Source: an uncultured Ruminococcus sp.
Lineage (GTDB): Bacteria > Bacillota > Clostridia > Oscillospirales > Ruminococcaceae
Assembly (NCBI RefSeq): GCF_937915125.1
Contig: NZ_CALDMP010000076.1
Location: forward strand, 1-64,000
Length of the DNA stretch: 64,000 nt
Direction of reading: 5' to 3'
This document shows, piece after piece, positions 9,059-18,792 of the stretch. A model generated the notes under the pieces. The model did no database searches. It saw nothing but the letters and a program-made list of their open reading frames with translations, and had not been told where the DNA came from. Both the position numbers and the translations under genes were made by a program. Position 1 is the stretch's first letter. Each line of letters starts with the position of its first letter.

Positions 9059-10409
9059 TTTTTTGCTCCTTTCTGATTTCTATGACCAGGAACCGCCGTG
9101 TGTTCTCATGGGGAACCACACGGTCAGCCGCACCGATATATTCCGCAAATACGATTCCATCGTCATCTGCCAGAATATGCAGGGTCTTCCGGCGTCCTTG
9201 AGGCACCTGTGCCTGAATGACTTTTTTCAGGGACGAGGTGAAATCTCTGCCAGGCAGACAAATCCGTTCGCCGGGCTGCCGCAGACGCAGGAAGATGTTA
9301 CCCTTTATTTTATCATAATCCAGGCAACTATTTGCAAATTTTTCGTGAACATTTTCTTCTTTCCCATGATTTTCTGCTTCCATCAGGGATGCATACAGGA
9401 TAAAGCCCGGAAAAATCTGATTTTCTCCCAATTTCAGCGGTACTTTTTCTCCCAGGGGTTCCGGCGGCGCTGTTTCTATCCAAAGGGTGCCCGGTTTTGC
9501 CGCCGCATAAACACGCCGGGACAAGTTCCACCTGCCCCCATACACCGCCAATGCCATGAGACGCTCCAGCAGAGCCGCATCATAGGAAAGCCCGTGTTCC
9601 TCCAGCAGCATTGCCAGACAGCGCATTTGCAGCGCTGGATGCATCTGCTCCAGATGTTCCAACGTGTCTGCACTGGTATGGCATTGTGCATATGCCGCCT
9701 TTGCCTGCTGTGTCATGTAGTCATCCTCCCGGCACAGACCGGCAATGGTATGGGCTGCGGTGCGTTCCACAGAAGGGTTGAGTTGTTTCAGCTCCGGCAC
9801 AATCCTGTGACGAATCCGGTTGCGTGTGTACAGATCTGTCAGATTGGTACTGTCTGTCACATATGCCTGCCCCAGCTCTGCCAGATATGCCTCCACTTGT
9901 TCCCTGGTCACTGTCAAAAGCGGTCGAAGTATTCTGCCGTTTTTGGGCGGAATGGCTGTCAGTCCATGGAGACTGCTGCCTCGGATCAGGCGGTGCAGCA
10001 GGGTCTCCAGATTATCCGAAGCTGTGTGCGCCGTGGCGATCCAGTCCGCCTGCACCTGTGCAAATACCGCATAGCGGCACTGCCGGGCGGCAAGCTCTGT
10101 GGAAAGGTGTTCCTGCCGGGCACGTGTTTCCACATCCACAGTGTATTCCTCCAGAGACACCCCCAGCGATGCACAGAGTTGTTCGCAAAACTGCCGATCC
10201 CGGTCGCTTTCTGTTCCGCGGAGCTGGTGATCCACATGCACTGCCGTCACGGAAATCCCCAACTCCTCCTGCAATTCCAGCAAACACCGAAGCAGACAGA
10301 CGCTGTCCGCACCGCCGGAAAGAGCACAACAGACCGTATCTCCTGGCTGTACGCAATCCAGTCCCCGGAATTGCGCCAGCACCTGCCGGGGCAGGGACTC
10401 AGCCTTCAT
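9051..10409 (-). CDS. tilS: tRNA(Ile)-lysidine synthetase TilS
   Basis: TilS modifies C34 of the CAU-anticodon isoleucine tRNA to lysidine, which switches its decoding to AUA. The 452-residue protein has the PP-loop signature SGGADS at 31-36, followed by typical TilS sequence (HVDHQLRG, ATAHTASDNLET). The C-terminal domain (LRQPGERICLPGR) is the usual tRNA-binding module. The start at 10409 is chosen because CGGAG lies 7 bases upstream. A longer frame from 10649 runs entirely within dnaB and is not real. The start overlaps the dnaB stop by 11 bases. Confidence 0.94.
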   Translation of the reverse strand: MKAESLPRQVLAQFRGLDCVQPGDTVCCALSGGADSVCLLRCLLELQEELGISVTAVHVDHQLRGTESDRDRQFCEQLCASLGVSLEEYTVDVETRARQEHLSTELAARQCRYAVFAQVQADWIATAHTASDNLETLLHRLIRGSSLHGLTAIPPKNGRILRPLLTVTREQVEAYLAELGQAYVTDSTNLTDLYTRNRIRHRIVPELKQLNPSVERTAAHTIAGLCREDDYMTQQAKAAYAQCHTSADTLEHLEQMHPALQMRCLAMLLEEHGLSYDAALLERLMALAVYGGRWNLSRRVYAAAKPGTLWIETAPPEPLGEKVPLKLGENQIFPGFILYASLMEAENHGKEENVHEKFANSCLDYDKIKGNIFLRLRQPGERICLPGRDFTSSLKKVIQAQVPQGRRKTLHILADDDGIVFAEYIGAADRVVPHENTRRFLVIEIRKEQKNV

Positions 10410-11742
10410 TGCGCATCTCCGCATTGGAGAAGCGAGTAAACTGACCATCCCATACCAGTTGAATGGTGCCTGTCTCGCCATGACGATTCTTTGCCACAAT
10501 GCACTCGGACACATTGGGGGTAGGGCTTTCCTTATTATAATAGGCGTCACGATAGAGGAACATGACAATATCCGCATCCTGTTCGATAGAACCGGATTCA
10601 CGCAGGTCGGACAGCATAGGCCGCTTGTCGGTACGGCTCTCAGGACCACGGGACAGCTGCGACAGTACGATGACCGGAATATCCAGTTCTTTCGCCATGA
10701 TTTTCAGCTGACGGGTAATTTCCGAGATGACAAGCACACGGTTATCCGTTTTTAGGGTAGAGCCCATAAGCTGGAGATAGTCAATGACAACCAAACCGAG
10801 ATTTTTCATCCGGCGAAGCTTTGCCTTGATCTGCTGTACTGTCACGCTTGCCGTGTCGTCAATGAACATAGGCAGACCGCTGAGCACGCCGGCGCTTGTG
10901 GCAAGCCGCACCCAGTCCTCGTTGGTGAGAAAGCCGTTTCGCAGCTTGTTGGAATCCACCAATGCTTCCGTAGAGAGCATACGGGTTGCAAGCTGTTCCT
11001 TGGACATTTCCAAAGAGAACACTGCCACTTCCTTATCCCCCCGGCGTGCCACATTGGTGGCAATATTCAGGGCGAAAGAGGTTTTACCCATACCCGGACG
11101 GGCTGCGATCAGGATGAGGTCGGATTTGTTCAGACCGGAAGTCACTGTGTCCAGATATTTGAATCCGGTCTTTGCACCCAGATATTTTTCCTTATCGGGG
11201 CCGGAGATCTTGCCGATGCGGTCGTAGGCTTCGCAGATGGCATCGCCGATTTTCACCAGTCCCTGGACATCCCTGCCCTGACGAATGTCAAAAATACGCT
11301 GTTCCGCAGCATCCATCAGAGTCTGGGCATTCTGTTCCCCGGACTGGATCTCCTGCAAAATGCCCCTTGCTGCAAAGGCAAGGCATCGGATGTAATATTT
11401 CTCTGCCACAATGTGGCAATAGCTTTCAATATTAGATGTAGACGGCACAATATTGATGAGCGCCGCCAGATAGGTTCTGCCCTCTGCTGCCGTCTCAAAC
11501 ACGCCCTGTTCCACAGCGGCGTTGAGTACGGTAATGACATCGGCTTTTTCCCCGGATGTGAACATCTGCATAATGATCTGGAACAGCGTCCGGTGCTGTT
11601 CATTGAAAAAGCTTTCCGGGCGGATGGTTTCCAGCACCACCGGCAGCACGGCGGAATCAATCAGAATTGCGCCGAGAATGGTCTGTTCTGCCTCCAGACT
11701 ATAGGGCAGCTCGGCATTTTCGTTAGGCGTATATTCTGCCAT
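10399..11742 (-). CDS. dnaB: Replicative DNA helicase DnaB
   Basis: The 447-residue hexameric helicase unwinds DNA at the replication fork. The N-terminal DnaB domain begins at about 14 (SLEAEQTILGAILID). The RecA-like ATPase core carries Walker A ARPGMGKT (214-221) and the later motif VIDYLQLM. The length is standard and no intein is present. AAGGAGG lies 9 bases before the ATG. Gene order gdpP-rplI-dnaB is classic for Firmicutes. Confidence 0.97.
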   Translation of the reverse strand: MAEYTPNENAELPYSLEAEQTILGAILIDSAVLPVVLETIRPESFFNEQHRTLFQIIMQMFTSGEKADVITVLNAAVEQGVFETAAEGRTYLAALINIVPSTSNIESYCHIVAEKYYIRCLAFAARGILQEIQSGEQNAQTLMDAAEQRIFDIRQGRDVQGLVKIGDAICEAYDRIGKISGPDKEKYLGAKTGFKYLDTVTSGLNKSDLILIAARPGMGKTSFALNIATNVARRGDKEVAVFSLEMSKEQLATRMLSTEALVDSNKLRNGFLTNEDWVRLATSAGVLSGLPMFIDDTASVTVQQIKAKLRRMKNLGLVVIDYLQLMGSTLKTDNRVLVISEITRQLKIMAKELDIPVIVLSQLSRGPESRTDKRPMLSDLRESGSIEQDADIVMFLYRDAYYNKESPTPNVSECIVAKNRHGETGTIQLVWDGQFTRFSNAEMRNEG

Positions 11743-11785
11743 AACATAACCTCCTTTTCTATCGCCGCAGGCGGCGAAGAATAAC

Positions 11786-11815
11786 GAATGCGGGACGCAA
11801 CCACGACCCGCATTC
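11786..11815. other. Hairpin between rplI and dnaB
   Basis: Perfect 9-bp arms GAATGCGGG and CCCGCATTC are separated by 12 bases. There is no T-run on the minus strand, so it is more likely an RNA-processing or stability structure in the operon transcript than a terminator. Confidence 0.45.
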
Positions 11816-11836
11816 CACCCATTTCAAAGAGATTTC

Positions 11837-12283
11837 TTATCCCTCGACAACTTCCACTGTCACCTTTGCCGTAATGCCGGCATACAGGCGAATCTCCGCC
11901 TCATAGGTGCCGAAATTCTTGATATCCGACTTCAGGCTGATCTTCTTCTTGTCGATCTTGCACTGATACTGAGCTTCGATGCACTCAGCGATCTGTGCCG
12001 CAGTCACTGCGCCAAACAGTCTGCCGCCGTTTCCTGCTTTTGCCACAGCCTTTACAGTCTTGCCGTTCAGCTTATCTGCTGTCTCCTGGGCATTCTGCTT
12101 TTCCACATCAATTTTGTGCGCCGCAGAGGACTGCTTTCCCGCCAGTTCCGACAGATTCTTCGCCGTTGCTTCTACAGCAAGTCCCTTTTTCAGCAGCATG
12201 TTCCGTGCATAGCCGTCAGAAACATTCTTGACCTCGCCCTTTTTGCCGGAGCCTTTCACGTCCTGTGTAAAAATAACCTTCAT
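11837..12283 (-). CDS. rplI: Ribosomal protein L9
   Basis: The 148-residue protein of the large ribosomal subunit has the N-terminal 23S rRNA-binding domain ([18 protein letters not shown], then SDGYARNML). A long helix and a C-terminal domain follow. The ATG at 12283 has AAAGGA 8 bases upstream and gives the normal MKVI start. A 3-codon-longer frame is not needed. It lies 39 bases after gdpP. Confidence 0.97.
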   Translation of the reverse strand: MKVIFTQDVKGSGKKGEVKNVSDGYARNMLLKKGLAVEATAKNLSELAGKQSSAAHKIDVEKQNAQETADKLNGKTVKAVAKAGNGGRLFGAVTAAQIAECIEAQYQCKIDKKKISLKSDIKNFGTYEAEIRLYAGITAKVTVEVVEG

Positions 12284-12322
12284 TGCAATCATCCTTTCTA
12301 TAGAAACACGAAATTCTCATGC

Positions 12323-14290
12323 CTAATCCTTCTTCATTTCCTGAGCTTCCAGAATCATCAGCAGCTGTTCCTTTGCCTCCTGAATGGTACAGTTCGGCAG
12401 CTGTGCCGCCGCCATGGTCTGGTGACCGCCGCCGCCCAGCTGTTCCATGATCACCTGGACATTGACATTGCCCATAGACCGTGCGGAAATGCTCACGCCG
12501 TGTTCCTCCAGATACAGCACAAAGGATGCCTCCACCCCCTGAATGCTCAGCAGTTCGTCTGCCGCCTGCGACGCTATGACACGCGTGTCCTGCCCCTGCA
12601 TTTTCACCACGGAAATGGCATTGTTGCGGTACAACTCCGCATGGGAGACGATCTGCGACCGCATGGAGTAGGTGGAAATGGTATTGGAAAACAGGGTTTT
12701 CACCTGAATGGTATCCGCACCGATCTTCCGCAGATATGCCGCCGCTTCAAAGGTACGCACACCGGTGCGCATGACAAAATTTTTCGTATCCAGCATAATA
12801 CCAGCCAGAAGCGCATCGGCATATGCCGCCGAAATTTCTGTATCCAACCGGAAATACTGTATGATCTCCGTCACCATCTCCGACGCCGACGAAGCATAGG
12901 GCTCGTGGTGGAAAATCACCGCATTTTCGATGAAATTGACGTTTTTCCGGTGATGGTCGATGACCACCACATACCGTGCCGCATGGTACAAGTCCAGACT
13001 TTCCAGAATGTCCTTGTTGTGGGTATCCACCACAATGAGCAGACTGTTTTCTGACACCTGCGCCAGGGCATCCATGGGTTCGATGAAACAGGGGCTGTCG
13101 CTGCACTGCTTCATCCGCTGAATCAGCTGGGTGGCAAGACAGCTCTGCTGGTGTACTACCACATACGCCGGCTTCTGCATAAGCCGCACTGCCCCGGCAA
13201 GTCCACACGCCGAACCAATGGAGTCCAGATCGCCGAAACGGTGTCCCATGAGAAACACCTGATCGGAATTCTCTATGAGTTCCTGAAGCGCCAGGGCAAT
13301 AGAACGAATCTTAGTCTTGGACTTCTTCTCCACGCCCTTGGATGCACCGCCGAAGAAACAGAAGCCGTTTTCCGTCTTGACTGCCGCCTGGTCGCCGCCA
13401 CGCCCCAGTGCCATATCCAGAGACTGCCGGGCAAATTTTTCACTCTCCGCCAGAGAAGCAGCCCCATCACCTACACCAATGGAAAAGGTAATATGCATCC
13501 GGTCGTTGACCCGGATCTGCCGTGCCTCATCCAGCACATGAAAGCGGTTGTTCATGATCTCATGCAAATGCCGGGACTCCATGACCGCATAGAACAGATC
13601 GTTCTCCACCTTGCGGATGATACCGTCTGTGCCCTGCATGAAGTTTTCCAGTACACGCTCCACCTCAGCAGAGACCTGCGCCTTTTCGCTCTCCCTGGCA
13701 TATTGCAGCAAATCGTCATAGCTGTCGATGACCAGCAGCATGACACAGGGTCTGGAATTGGTATTTTCATTTTGCAGCCGCAGAATATCGGTAATTTCCA
13801 GAAACTGCACCGCAATGAATTCCTGCTGATTCTGCACACTGGGAACGGCGTGCACCCGATAACTCAGACCGTTGTGCTCCATGAGCAGATCCCGGTTCTG
13901 ACCCAGTGCCGCCAGATTCAGGTGGATCACCTCCTGCACCGACCGTCCCAGAACAGAACGATTGGGCGCAAAGCGGCTGCGGAACATATCATTGCACCAG
14001 ACAATTTCCCCGCTGTGGGATGTCAGCGCCACCGGCACGCCCAGACTCTGGAGCGCTGCCATGCCGGCGCCTTCGATCTTTCCACGGACAGCCATGGTAT
14101 GCTGTCGTTCTGCACGGCGCAGCCAGAACCACTCCGCACAGAGCAAAATACCGAGCAGCAGGATCACCAGAAACTGAATCGCCAGCCACCGCTGGGGTAT
14201 CTTTCCCAGCACCGCAAAAAGAAGCGGCACCAGAACGCTGATGAACCACAGAATCCCTGTGGCGATGAGCACCCCATATTTTCGTTTCAT
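12323..14290 (-). CDS. gdpP: Cyclic-di-AMP phosphodiesterase GdpP (DHH family)
   Basis: The 655-residue membrane enzyme hydrolyses the second messenger c-di-AMP and so affects potassium, osmotic and wall homeostasis. Two N-terminal transmembrane helices lie at about 6-28 and 35-52. A PAS-like domain follows (about 75-175), then a degenerate GGDEF domain (about 180-310) without a GGDEF motif, as is normal for this family. The catalytic DHH domain includes HRFGDLDS (350-357), DTH (422-424) and DHH (445-447). A DHHA1 domain with GGGGHQTMA near the C-terminus completes the protein. It begins 18 bases after the rnj stop and is followed by rplI, so rnj, gdpP, rplI and dnaB probably share transcripts. 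Confidence 0.95.
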   Translation of the reverse strand: MKRKYGVLIATGILWFISVLVPLLFAVLGKIPQRWLAIQFLVILLLGILLCAEWFWLRRAERQHTMAVRGKIEGAGMAALQSLGVPVALTSHSGEIVWCNDMFRSRFAPNRSVLGRSVQEVIHLNLAALGQNRDLLMEHNGLSYRVHAVPSVQNQQEFIAVQFLEITDILRLQNENTNSRPCVMLLVIDSYDDLLQYARESEKAQVSAEVERVLENFMQGTDGIIRKVENDLFYAVMESRHLHEIMNNRFHVLDEARQIRVNDRMHITFSIGVGDGAASLAESEKFARQSLDMALGRGGDQAAVKTENGFCFFGGASKGVEKKSKTKIRSIALALQELIENSDQVFLMGHRFGDLDSIGSACGLAGAVRLMQKPAYVVVHQQSCLATQLIQRMKQCSDSPCFIEPMDALAQVSENSLLIVVDTHNKDILESLDLYHAARYVVVIDHHRKNVNFIENAVIFHHEPYASSASEMVTEIIQYFRLDTEISAAYADALLAGIMLDTKNFVMRTGVRTFEAAAYLRKIGADTIQVKTLFSNTISTYSMRSQIVSHAELYRNNAISVVKMQGQDTRVIASQAADELLSIQGVEASFVLYLEEHGVSISARSMGNVNVQVIMEQLGGGGHQTMAAAQLPNCTIQEAKEQLLMILEAQEMKKD

Positions 14291-14308
14291 GCTGCATTCT
14301 CCTTGGCG

Positions 14309-16147
14309 TTATACTTCCATAATGATGGGCAGGATCATGGGGCTGCGCTTTGTCTTTTCGTAGATAAAGTCAGACAGAACGTCACGCAGCTTTGTTTTCA
14401 GCGTACCCCATTCCTTCAGATCGTGGGCACTGCATCCGTCCAGCACCTTTATCATCACACGGCGAGCCTCGTCCATAAGCTCTTCCGATTCCCGGACATA
14501 GACAAATCCGCGGGAAATGATATCCGGACCGGCGACCAGAGTATTGGACATGCGCTCAATACCAATGACCACAATAATGAGACCATCCTGTGCCAGATGC
14601 TTTCTGTCACGGAGCACGATGGAGCCCACATCGCCTACGCCCAGACCGTCTACCATAACACGGCCTGCGGGCACCTGGGATACCACACGCATGGTCTGAC
14701 CGTCTGTTTCAATCACATCACCGATACTGGAGATCAGGATGCGCTCCTCCGGCATTCCCATGGATTTCGCAATTTCCGCATGCTTCACCAGATGCTTGTA
14801 CTCACCGTGCACCGGAATGAAGAACTTGGGCTTTGTCAGTGCCTGAATGAGTTTCAGTTCCTCCTGACAGGCGTGACCGGAGACATGCACCTCGTACATG
14901 GACTCATAGATCACCTCTGCACCGGATTTCATCAGTTCGTTGACCACACGGGTCACATATTTTTCGTTGCCCGGAATGGGCTTTGCCGAAATAATAATAA
15001 AGTCGTTGGGGGTAATAGACACCTTTTTGTGGCTGTTCATCGCCATTCGTGTCAGTGCCGACAGGGGTTCGCCCTGGCTTCCCGTTGTCACAAGAACGAT
15101 CTTCTCGTCAGGATAACGGCTCATTTCGTCGATATCGATAATCATACCCTTGGGTACTGTCAGATAGCCCAATTCTGTGGCTGTTTCAATGACATGGATC
15201 ATACTGCGCCCGAACACGGCAATTTTTCTGTCGTACCGCTGTGCCTGGTCAATGATCTGCTGTACACGGTGCACATTGGACGAGAATGTGGCAATGATGA
15301 TACGCCGTCCCTCGGCACGCTTGAACAGCTTTTCAAAGGAGCCGCCCACAGTGCGCTCGGAGCAAGTAAATCCTGTCCGTTCCGCGTTGGTGGAATCTGC
15401 CATAAGCGCCAGAACGCCACGGCTGCCCAGCTCGCCGAAGCGTGCCAGGTCGATGATCTCATCGTCAATGGGAGAAAAGTCCACCTTGAAGTCCCCGGTA
15501 TGCACAATGATGCCTGCCGGGGTGTGGATCGCCATACCCACTGCGCCGGGGATAGAATGGTTCACCTTGATGAATTCCACTGCCATACAGCCCATTTTCA
15601 CGGTTTTCCGGGGTTCTACCTCAATGAGCTTCGCCTGCTTGAGAAGTCCGTGTTCTTCCAGCTTGCCCCGAATGAGTCCCAGAGTCATGCGTGTGCCGTA
15701 AATGGGCACGTTGATTTTTTTCAGAAGATATGCCAGACCGCCGATATGGTCCTCGTGGCCGTGGGTAATGACAATACCCCGGATGCGGTCCTTGTTGCCC
15801 TCCACATAGGTGAAATCCGGGATGACAATATCAACACCCGGCATGTCCATATCCGGAAACGCCAGTCCGCAGTCCAGAATGAACATATCATTGCTGCACT
15901 CGAACACAGTCATATTCTTTCCGATCTCGTTCAGACCGCCCAGGGGAATGATCCGTACTGGTGTACGCTTCTGTTCCCGTTTCGGTGCTCTTGTCTGCTG
16001 TGCTGCACCGCTGCGGCTGCCATTGCTGCGGTGGCTGCCAGAGGGTTTCCGTTCTCCGCCCTGCTGACGCGGTCTGGCGCCATAGTTTCTCTTTCTCGTC
16101 TGTGAACCGCTGCGTGGTTCACGTACCTGTTCTTTTTCTGTAGCCAA
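14309..16147 (-). CDS. rnj: Ribonuclease J
   Basis: The 612-residue enzyme has a metallo-beta-lactamase and beta-CASP fold, with the signature THGHEDHIGG (128-137). RNase J acts as a 5'-to-3' exonuclease and endonuclease in mRNA decay and rRNA maturation. The first 60 or so residues are an unusual basic, low-complexity extension rich in Arg, Ser, Gly and Gln; the conserved core starts at VRIIPLGGLNEIGKN. The start is TTG at 16147, with GAGG 8 bases upstream. Its promoter lies about 490 bases upstream, leaving a long untranslated leader. Confidence 0.93.
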   Translation of the reverse strand: MATEKEQVREPRSGSQTRKRNYGARPRQQGGERKPSGSHRSNGSRSGAAQQTRAPKREQKRTPVRIIPLGGLNEIGKNMTVFECSNDMFILDCGLAFPDMDMPGVDIVIPDFTYVEGNKDRIRGIVITHGHEDHIGGLAYLLKKINVPIYGTRMTLGLIRGKLEEHGLLKQAKLIEVEPRKTVKMGCMAVEFIKVNHSIPGAVGMAIHTPAGIIVHTGDFKVDFSPIDDEIIDLARFGELGSRGVLALMADSTNAERTGFTCSERTVGGSFEKLFKRAEGRRIIIATFSSNVHRVQQIIDQAQRYDRKIAVFGRSMIHVIETATELGYLTVPKGMIIDIDEMSRYPDEKIVLVTTGSQGEPLSALTRMAMNSHKKVSITPNDFIIISAKPIPGNEKYVTRVVNELMKSGAEVIYESMYEVHVSGHACQEELKLIQALTKPKFFIPVHGEYKHLVKHAEIAKSMGMPEERILISSIGDVIETDGQTMRVVSQVPAGRVMVDGLGVGDVGSIVLRDRKHLAQDGLIIVVIGIERMSNTLVAGPDIISRGFVYVRESEELMDEARRVMIKVLDGCSAHDLKEWGTLKTKLRDVLSDFIYEKTKRSPMILPIIMEV

Positions 16148-16635
16148 TCAAGTATCCTCGCTTTCTTCCGATGGGCGATGGCAGTGTCAATTTGCAGCAT
16201 TTCCTACGAATCCCCCGTGAAAAATCTTAACGCTGTTCCAGTCAGGGATTCGTATTCAAATTTAACAAGGTTCGTGCATTGTTTCGTCGTTCTGCAATTC
16301 CGTGCTTTTTCGTGCAGCATTCCCAAGCTTCCGGTCATTCACGCCGGATTTGCATCGTTCCATTCTCTTCGGGAACAGCCATTCTGCACAGCACATCCTG
16401 TACACATCGCCCTGGATTTCACCGGGTTTTGCCATATCACGCAAGAATACAGCTTTCCCGTATGTATATATGTATAAATATGATAAATATAAAATACGGC
16501 CTACCGGCAATAAAACGTCCGCACAGCAGGCAGCATTCTCATCCAATCAGTTGTAATACAGAAGTAGTCCCCGCCCTCTAAAAAACGCGGTCTGTTTCTG
16601 CAATTTCGTTTTCACGTACAGCAATACATAGTTTT
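16148..16635 (-). other. Long 5' leader of rnj, no gene seen
   Basis: Between the promoter at 16636-16664 and the rnj start are about 480 bases. A frame at 16262-16546 has no ribosome-binding site or recognisable product. An AT-rich segment at about 16455-16495 is bounded by GCCGTATTTTA and ACATACGGG, which can pair in part. I recognise no known RNA family here. Confidence 0.5.
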
Positions 16636-16664
16636 ATTATACGATTTCCCGGATTCAATGTCAA
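16636..16664 (-). promoter_or_regulatory. Promoter reading toward rnj
   Basis: On the minus strand TTGACA (16664-16659) and TATAAT (16641-16636) are separated by exactly 17 bases, a full consensus sigma-A promoter. Confidence 0.8.
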
Positions 16665-16700
16665 TGGAATTTGAGAAAAATTTGCTTTTTGGACAATTAT

Positions 16701-18065
16701 TCACGACTCACACTCCGGAATTTCTACAAAACCGTTAGAAACCTTCTTTTTTTCGGCACAGTGCAGCTTTTCCTTTCCTGACAGGAGCAGAAGCCCCAGG
16801 AGGTTGGGGATCGCCATAAGCCCATTGGCAATATCCGAGACAGCCCACACTGCTCCCAGAGAGACCACTGCGCCGGCACCGGCAGCCAGGCAGAACAAAA
16901 TGCGATAGGGCTGGAGTCCCCGTGTGCCCCAGAGATAGCCCACTGCCTGTTCCCCGCAGCAGCCCCAGCCGATAAGGGTACAAAAGGCGAAGAGTGCCGT
17001 GATAATCGCCATGATCTGGGGAGACACGCCGCCGAAAATGCCGGAAAATGTTGCCGTAATGATACTTCCGGCATCCTGTGCCTGTTCCATGGCGCCGCTG
17101 GTCAGTACCGCCAGAGCTGTCAGCGTGCAGCATACCAGCGTATCCAGCGCCACCTCAACCATACTCCACATGCCCTGGAGAGACGCATCCCGGGAAGAGC
17201 CTCCGGCATGAACCAGGGCACTGCTGCCCAGACCGGCTTCGTTGGAAAATATCCCATGGCGCAATCCCGTCCGTACTGCTTCCCGGAGCAATGCTCCGGA
17301 AATGCCGCCGCCTACTGCATCAAGCCCGAATGCACCCCGGAAGATGAACTGAAATGCCTGGGGCAAAGCATCCCCGTGCCGAACAATCACCGCCAGTGCA
17401 GACAGCATATACACCGCCGACAGCAAGGGCATGAGCCACTGAATCACACTCCCCACACCCCGCACGCCCCGGAGCAATATACACCCCAGCAAAACCGCTA
17501 CGGCAATACCCACAGCAAGGGGCGGTATAGAAAACGCTTCCTCCGCCAAGGCAGAAATGGCGCTGCTCTGGGTCATATTGCCCATACCAAGAGAGGCGGC
17601 AATGCAAAAGACGGCGTACAGTGCCGCCAGCATCCGGCTGCCCAGACCATAGCGCAGATATGCCATGGGACCGCCCACACGAGTGCCGTCCGGCAGTTCC
17701 CGGGCATAGCGCATTGCCAGTACATTTTCCGTATAAGTCAGCATCATGCCCAGGAAAGCCGAGATCCACATCCAGAAAATTGCTCCTGGTCCACCGATGC
17801 ACAGGGCAGTTGCCACACCGATGACATTGCCCGTACCCATTGCCGCTGCCAGTGCTGCGGAAAAGGTCTGGAACTGGGTCAGTGCAGGTGTGCCTTCCTT
17901 CAAATCGCCAGAGCCCCGGCGCAGACTTCCAAAAGTTTCACGAAGAATGGTTTTCCATCCGCGCAGCTGAAAAAAACGGCTGCGCAGACTCAGCCACAGC
18001 CCTGTTCCCAGCAGAAGTACCAGCAGACCCGGTCCCCAGACCATAGATGCAATTCGTTCCAGCAT
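16701..18065 (-). CDS. Sodium:alanine/glycine symporter family protein (AGCS)
   Basis: The 454-residue integral membrane protein of the alanine-or-glycine:cation symporter family has about 10-11 hydrophobic segments. Family landmarks include GTGNVIGVATAL, GGPGAIFWMW and FSNEAGLGSSALVHA. It imports small neutral amino acids with sodium. The start at 18065 has AAGGAG 6 bases before it; the ORF extends 11 codons further upstream without a site. The C-terminus is charged and cytoplasmic. The gene stands alone, opposite to the PH-domain genes. Confidence 0.92.
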   Translation of the reverse strand: MLERIASMVWGPGLLVLLLGTGLWLSLRSRFFQLRGWKTILRETFGSLRRGSGDLKEGTPALTQFQTFSAALAAAMGTGNVIGVATALCIGGPGAIFWMWISAFLGMMLTYTENVLAMRYARELPDGTRVGGPMAYLRYGLGSRMLAALYAVFCIAASLGMGNMTQSSAISALAEEAFSIPPLAVGIAVAVLLGCILLRGVRGVGSVIQWLMPLLSAVYMLSALAVIVRHGDALPQAFQFIFRGAFGLDAVGGGISGALLREAVRTGLRHGIFSNEAGLGSSALVHAGGSSRDASLQGMWSMVEVALDTLVCCTLTALAVLTSGAMEQAQDAGSIITATFSGIFGGVSPQIMAIITALFAFCTLIGWGCCGEQAVGYLWGTRGLQPYRILFCLAAGAGAVVSLGAVWAVSDIANGLMAIPNLLGLLLLSGKEKLHCAEKKKVSNGFVEIPECES

Positions 18066-18100
18066 AGCAATCTCCTTGTATCTTATGCCCATTCGCAACT

Positions 18101-18173
18101 TGTAGGGAACGACCCCTGTGTCGTTCCCTCAGAATCTGTATTAGTCGGAACGACAAGGAGGTCGTTCCCTACA
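18101..18173. repeat. TGTAGGGAACGAC inverted repeat
   Basis: Outer arms TGTAGGGAACGAC and GTCGTTCCCTACA enclose further GTCGTTCC and GGAACGAC words, giving a nested hairpin. It lies between two divergent genes. Confidence 0.7.
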
Positions 18174-18205
18174 ATCTGGATAAACAAAATTCTCACACAT
18201 TTTTC

Positions 18206-18234
18206 TTGACGTATCCGCATTGGTAAGGTATAAT
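18206..18234 (+). promoter_or_regulatory. Promoter of the PH-domain gene pair
   Basis: TTGACG (18206-18211) and TATAAT (18229-18234) are separated by 17 bases, and the gene starts about 55 bases downstream. Confidence 0.8.
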
Positions 18235-18290
18235 ATTGATATATTATTATATGATAGTGACATAGAAAAGTATGCCCACAGGAGGAACAC

Positions 18291-18758
18291 ATGAAACAGT
18301 ATCATGCCGATCGCCATGCGCAGTATACATTACAAATCGCAACGCCCATAGTTGCCGTTGTTCTGATCATTCTGGTGTGGTATTTTCTTGTCTTTCTGCC
18401 CCACTGGATGCTCTGGACGCTGACGATTCTTTTCGCAGCGGCGGCAATTCTGCTTTCTACACTGCTCCTGCCCATGTGGTTCTGCACCATTTCCTACACA
18501 GTTTCTGACACCCATATCACCAAACGCTGCGGCATTCTTTTCATCCAGGAACAGACCATGCGTACCCAGGCGCTCCAGTTCAGCAGCATCTTCCGGATAC
18601 CCGGCTCCCATAAAACGGGGATGAATTTCATCCCCCTGCACGCATATGGCGGCACGGTTTTTCTCGCCTTTCTGAGCAAATCTGATGCCGAAGAGATCCA
18701 GGCATTCCTGCAAAGAACTGTGTATCAAAACGGTCAGACGAAGGCAGAGGAGACCTGA
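18291..18758 (+). CDS. Bacterial PH-domain membrane protein, YdbS-like
   Basis: The 155-residue protein has two transmembrane helices (about 15-35 and 40-65) followed by a bacterial pleckstrin-homology domain of the bPH_2 type (TVSDTHITKRCGILFIQEQTM and following). AGGAGG precedes the ATG by 6 bases. It lies 34 bases upstream of a larger PH-domain protein, the same pairing as ydbS-ydbT in Bacillus. The molecular role of the pair is not firmly known; membrane stress or secretion has been suggested for relatives. Confidence 0.8.
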   Translation: MKQYHADRHAQYTLQIATPIVAVVLIILVWYFLVFLPHWMLWTLTILFAAAAILLSTLLLPMWFCTISYTVSDTHITKRCGILFIQEQTMRTQALQFSSIFRIPGSHKTGMNFIPLHAYGGTVFLAFLSKSDAEEIQAFLQRTVYQNGQTKAEET

Positions 18759-18792
18759 TGCAATTTGACAATCACCGTGAAAGGAGGAACGC

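Noticed and set aside
13151..16105. 984-codon plus-strand frame opposite gdpP and rnj
   Set aside because: Long antisense frames are common opposite GC-rich genes with biased codons; the composition (His, Cys, Gln) is not protein-like.
16262..16546. 94-codon minus-strand ORF in the rnj leader
   Set aside because: No ribosome-binding site, no recognisable segment, and composition typical of random frame.
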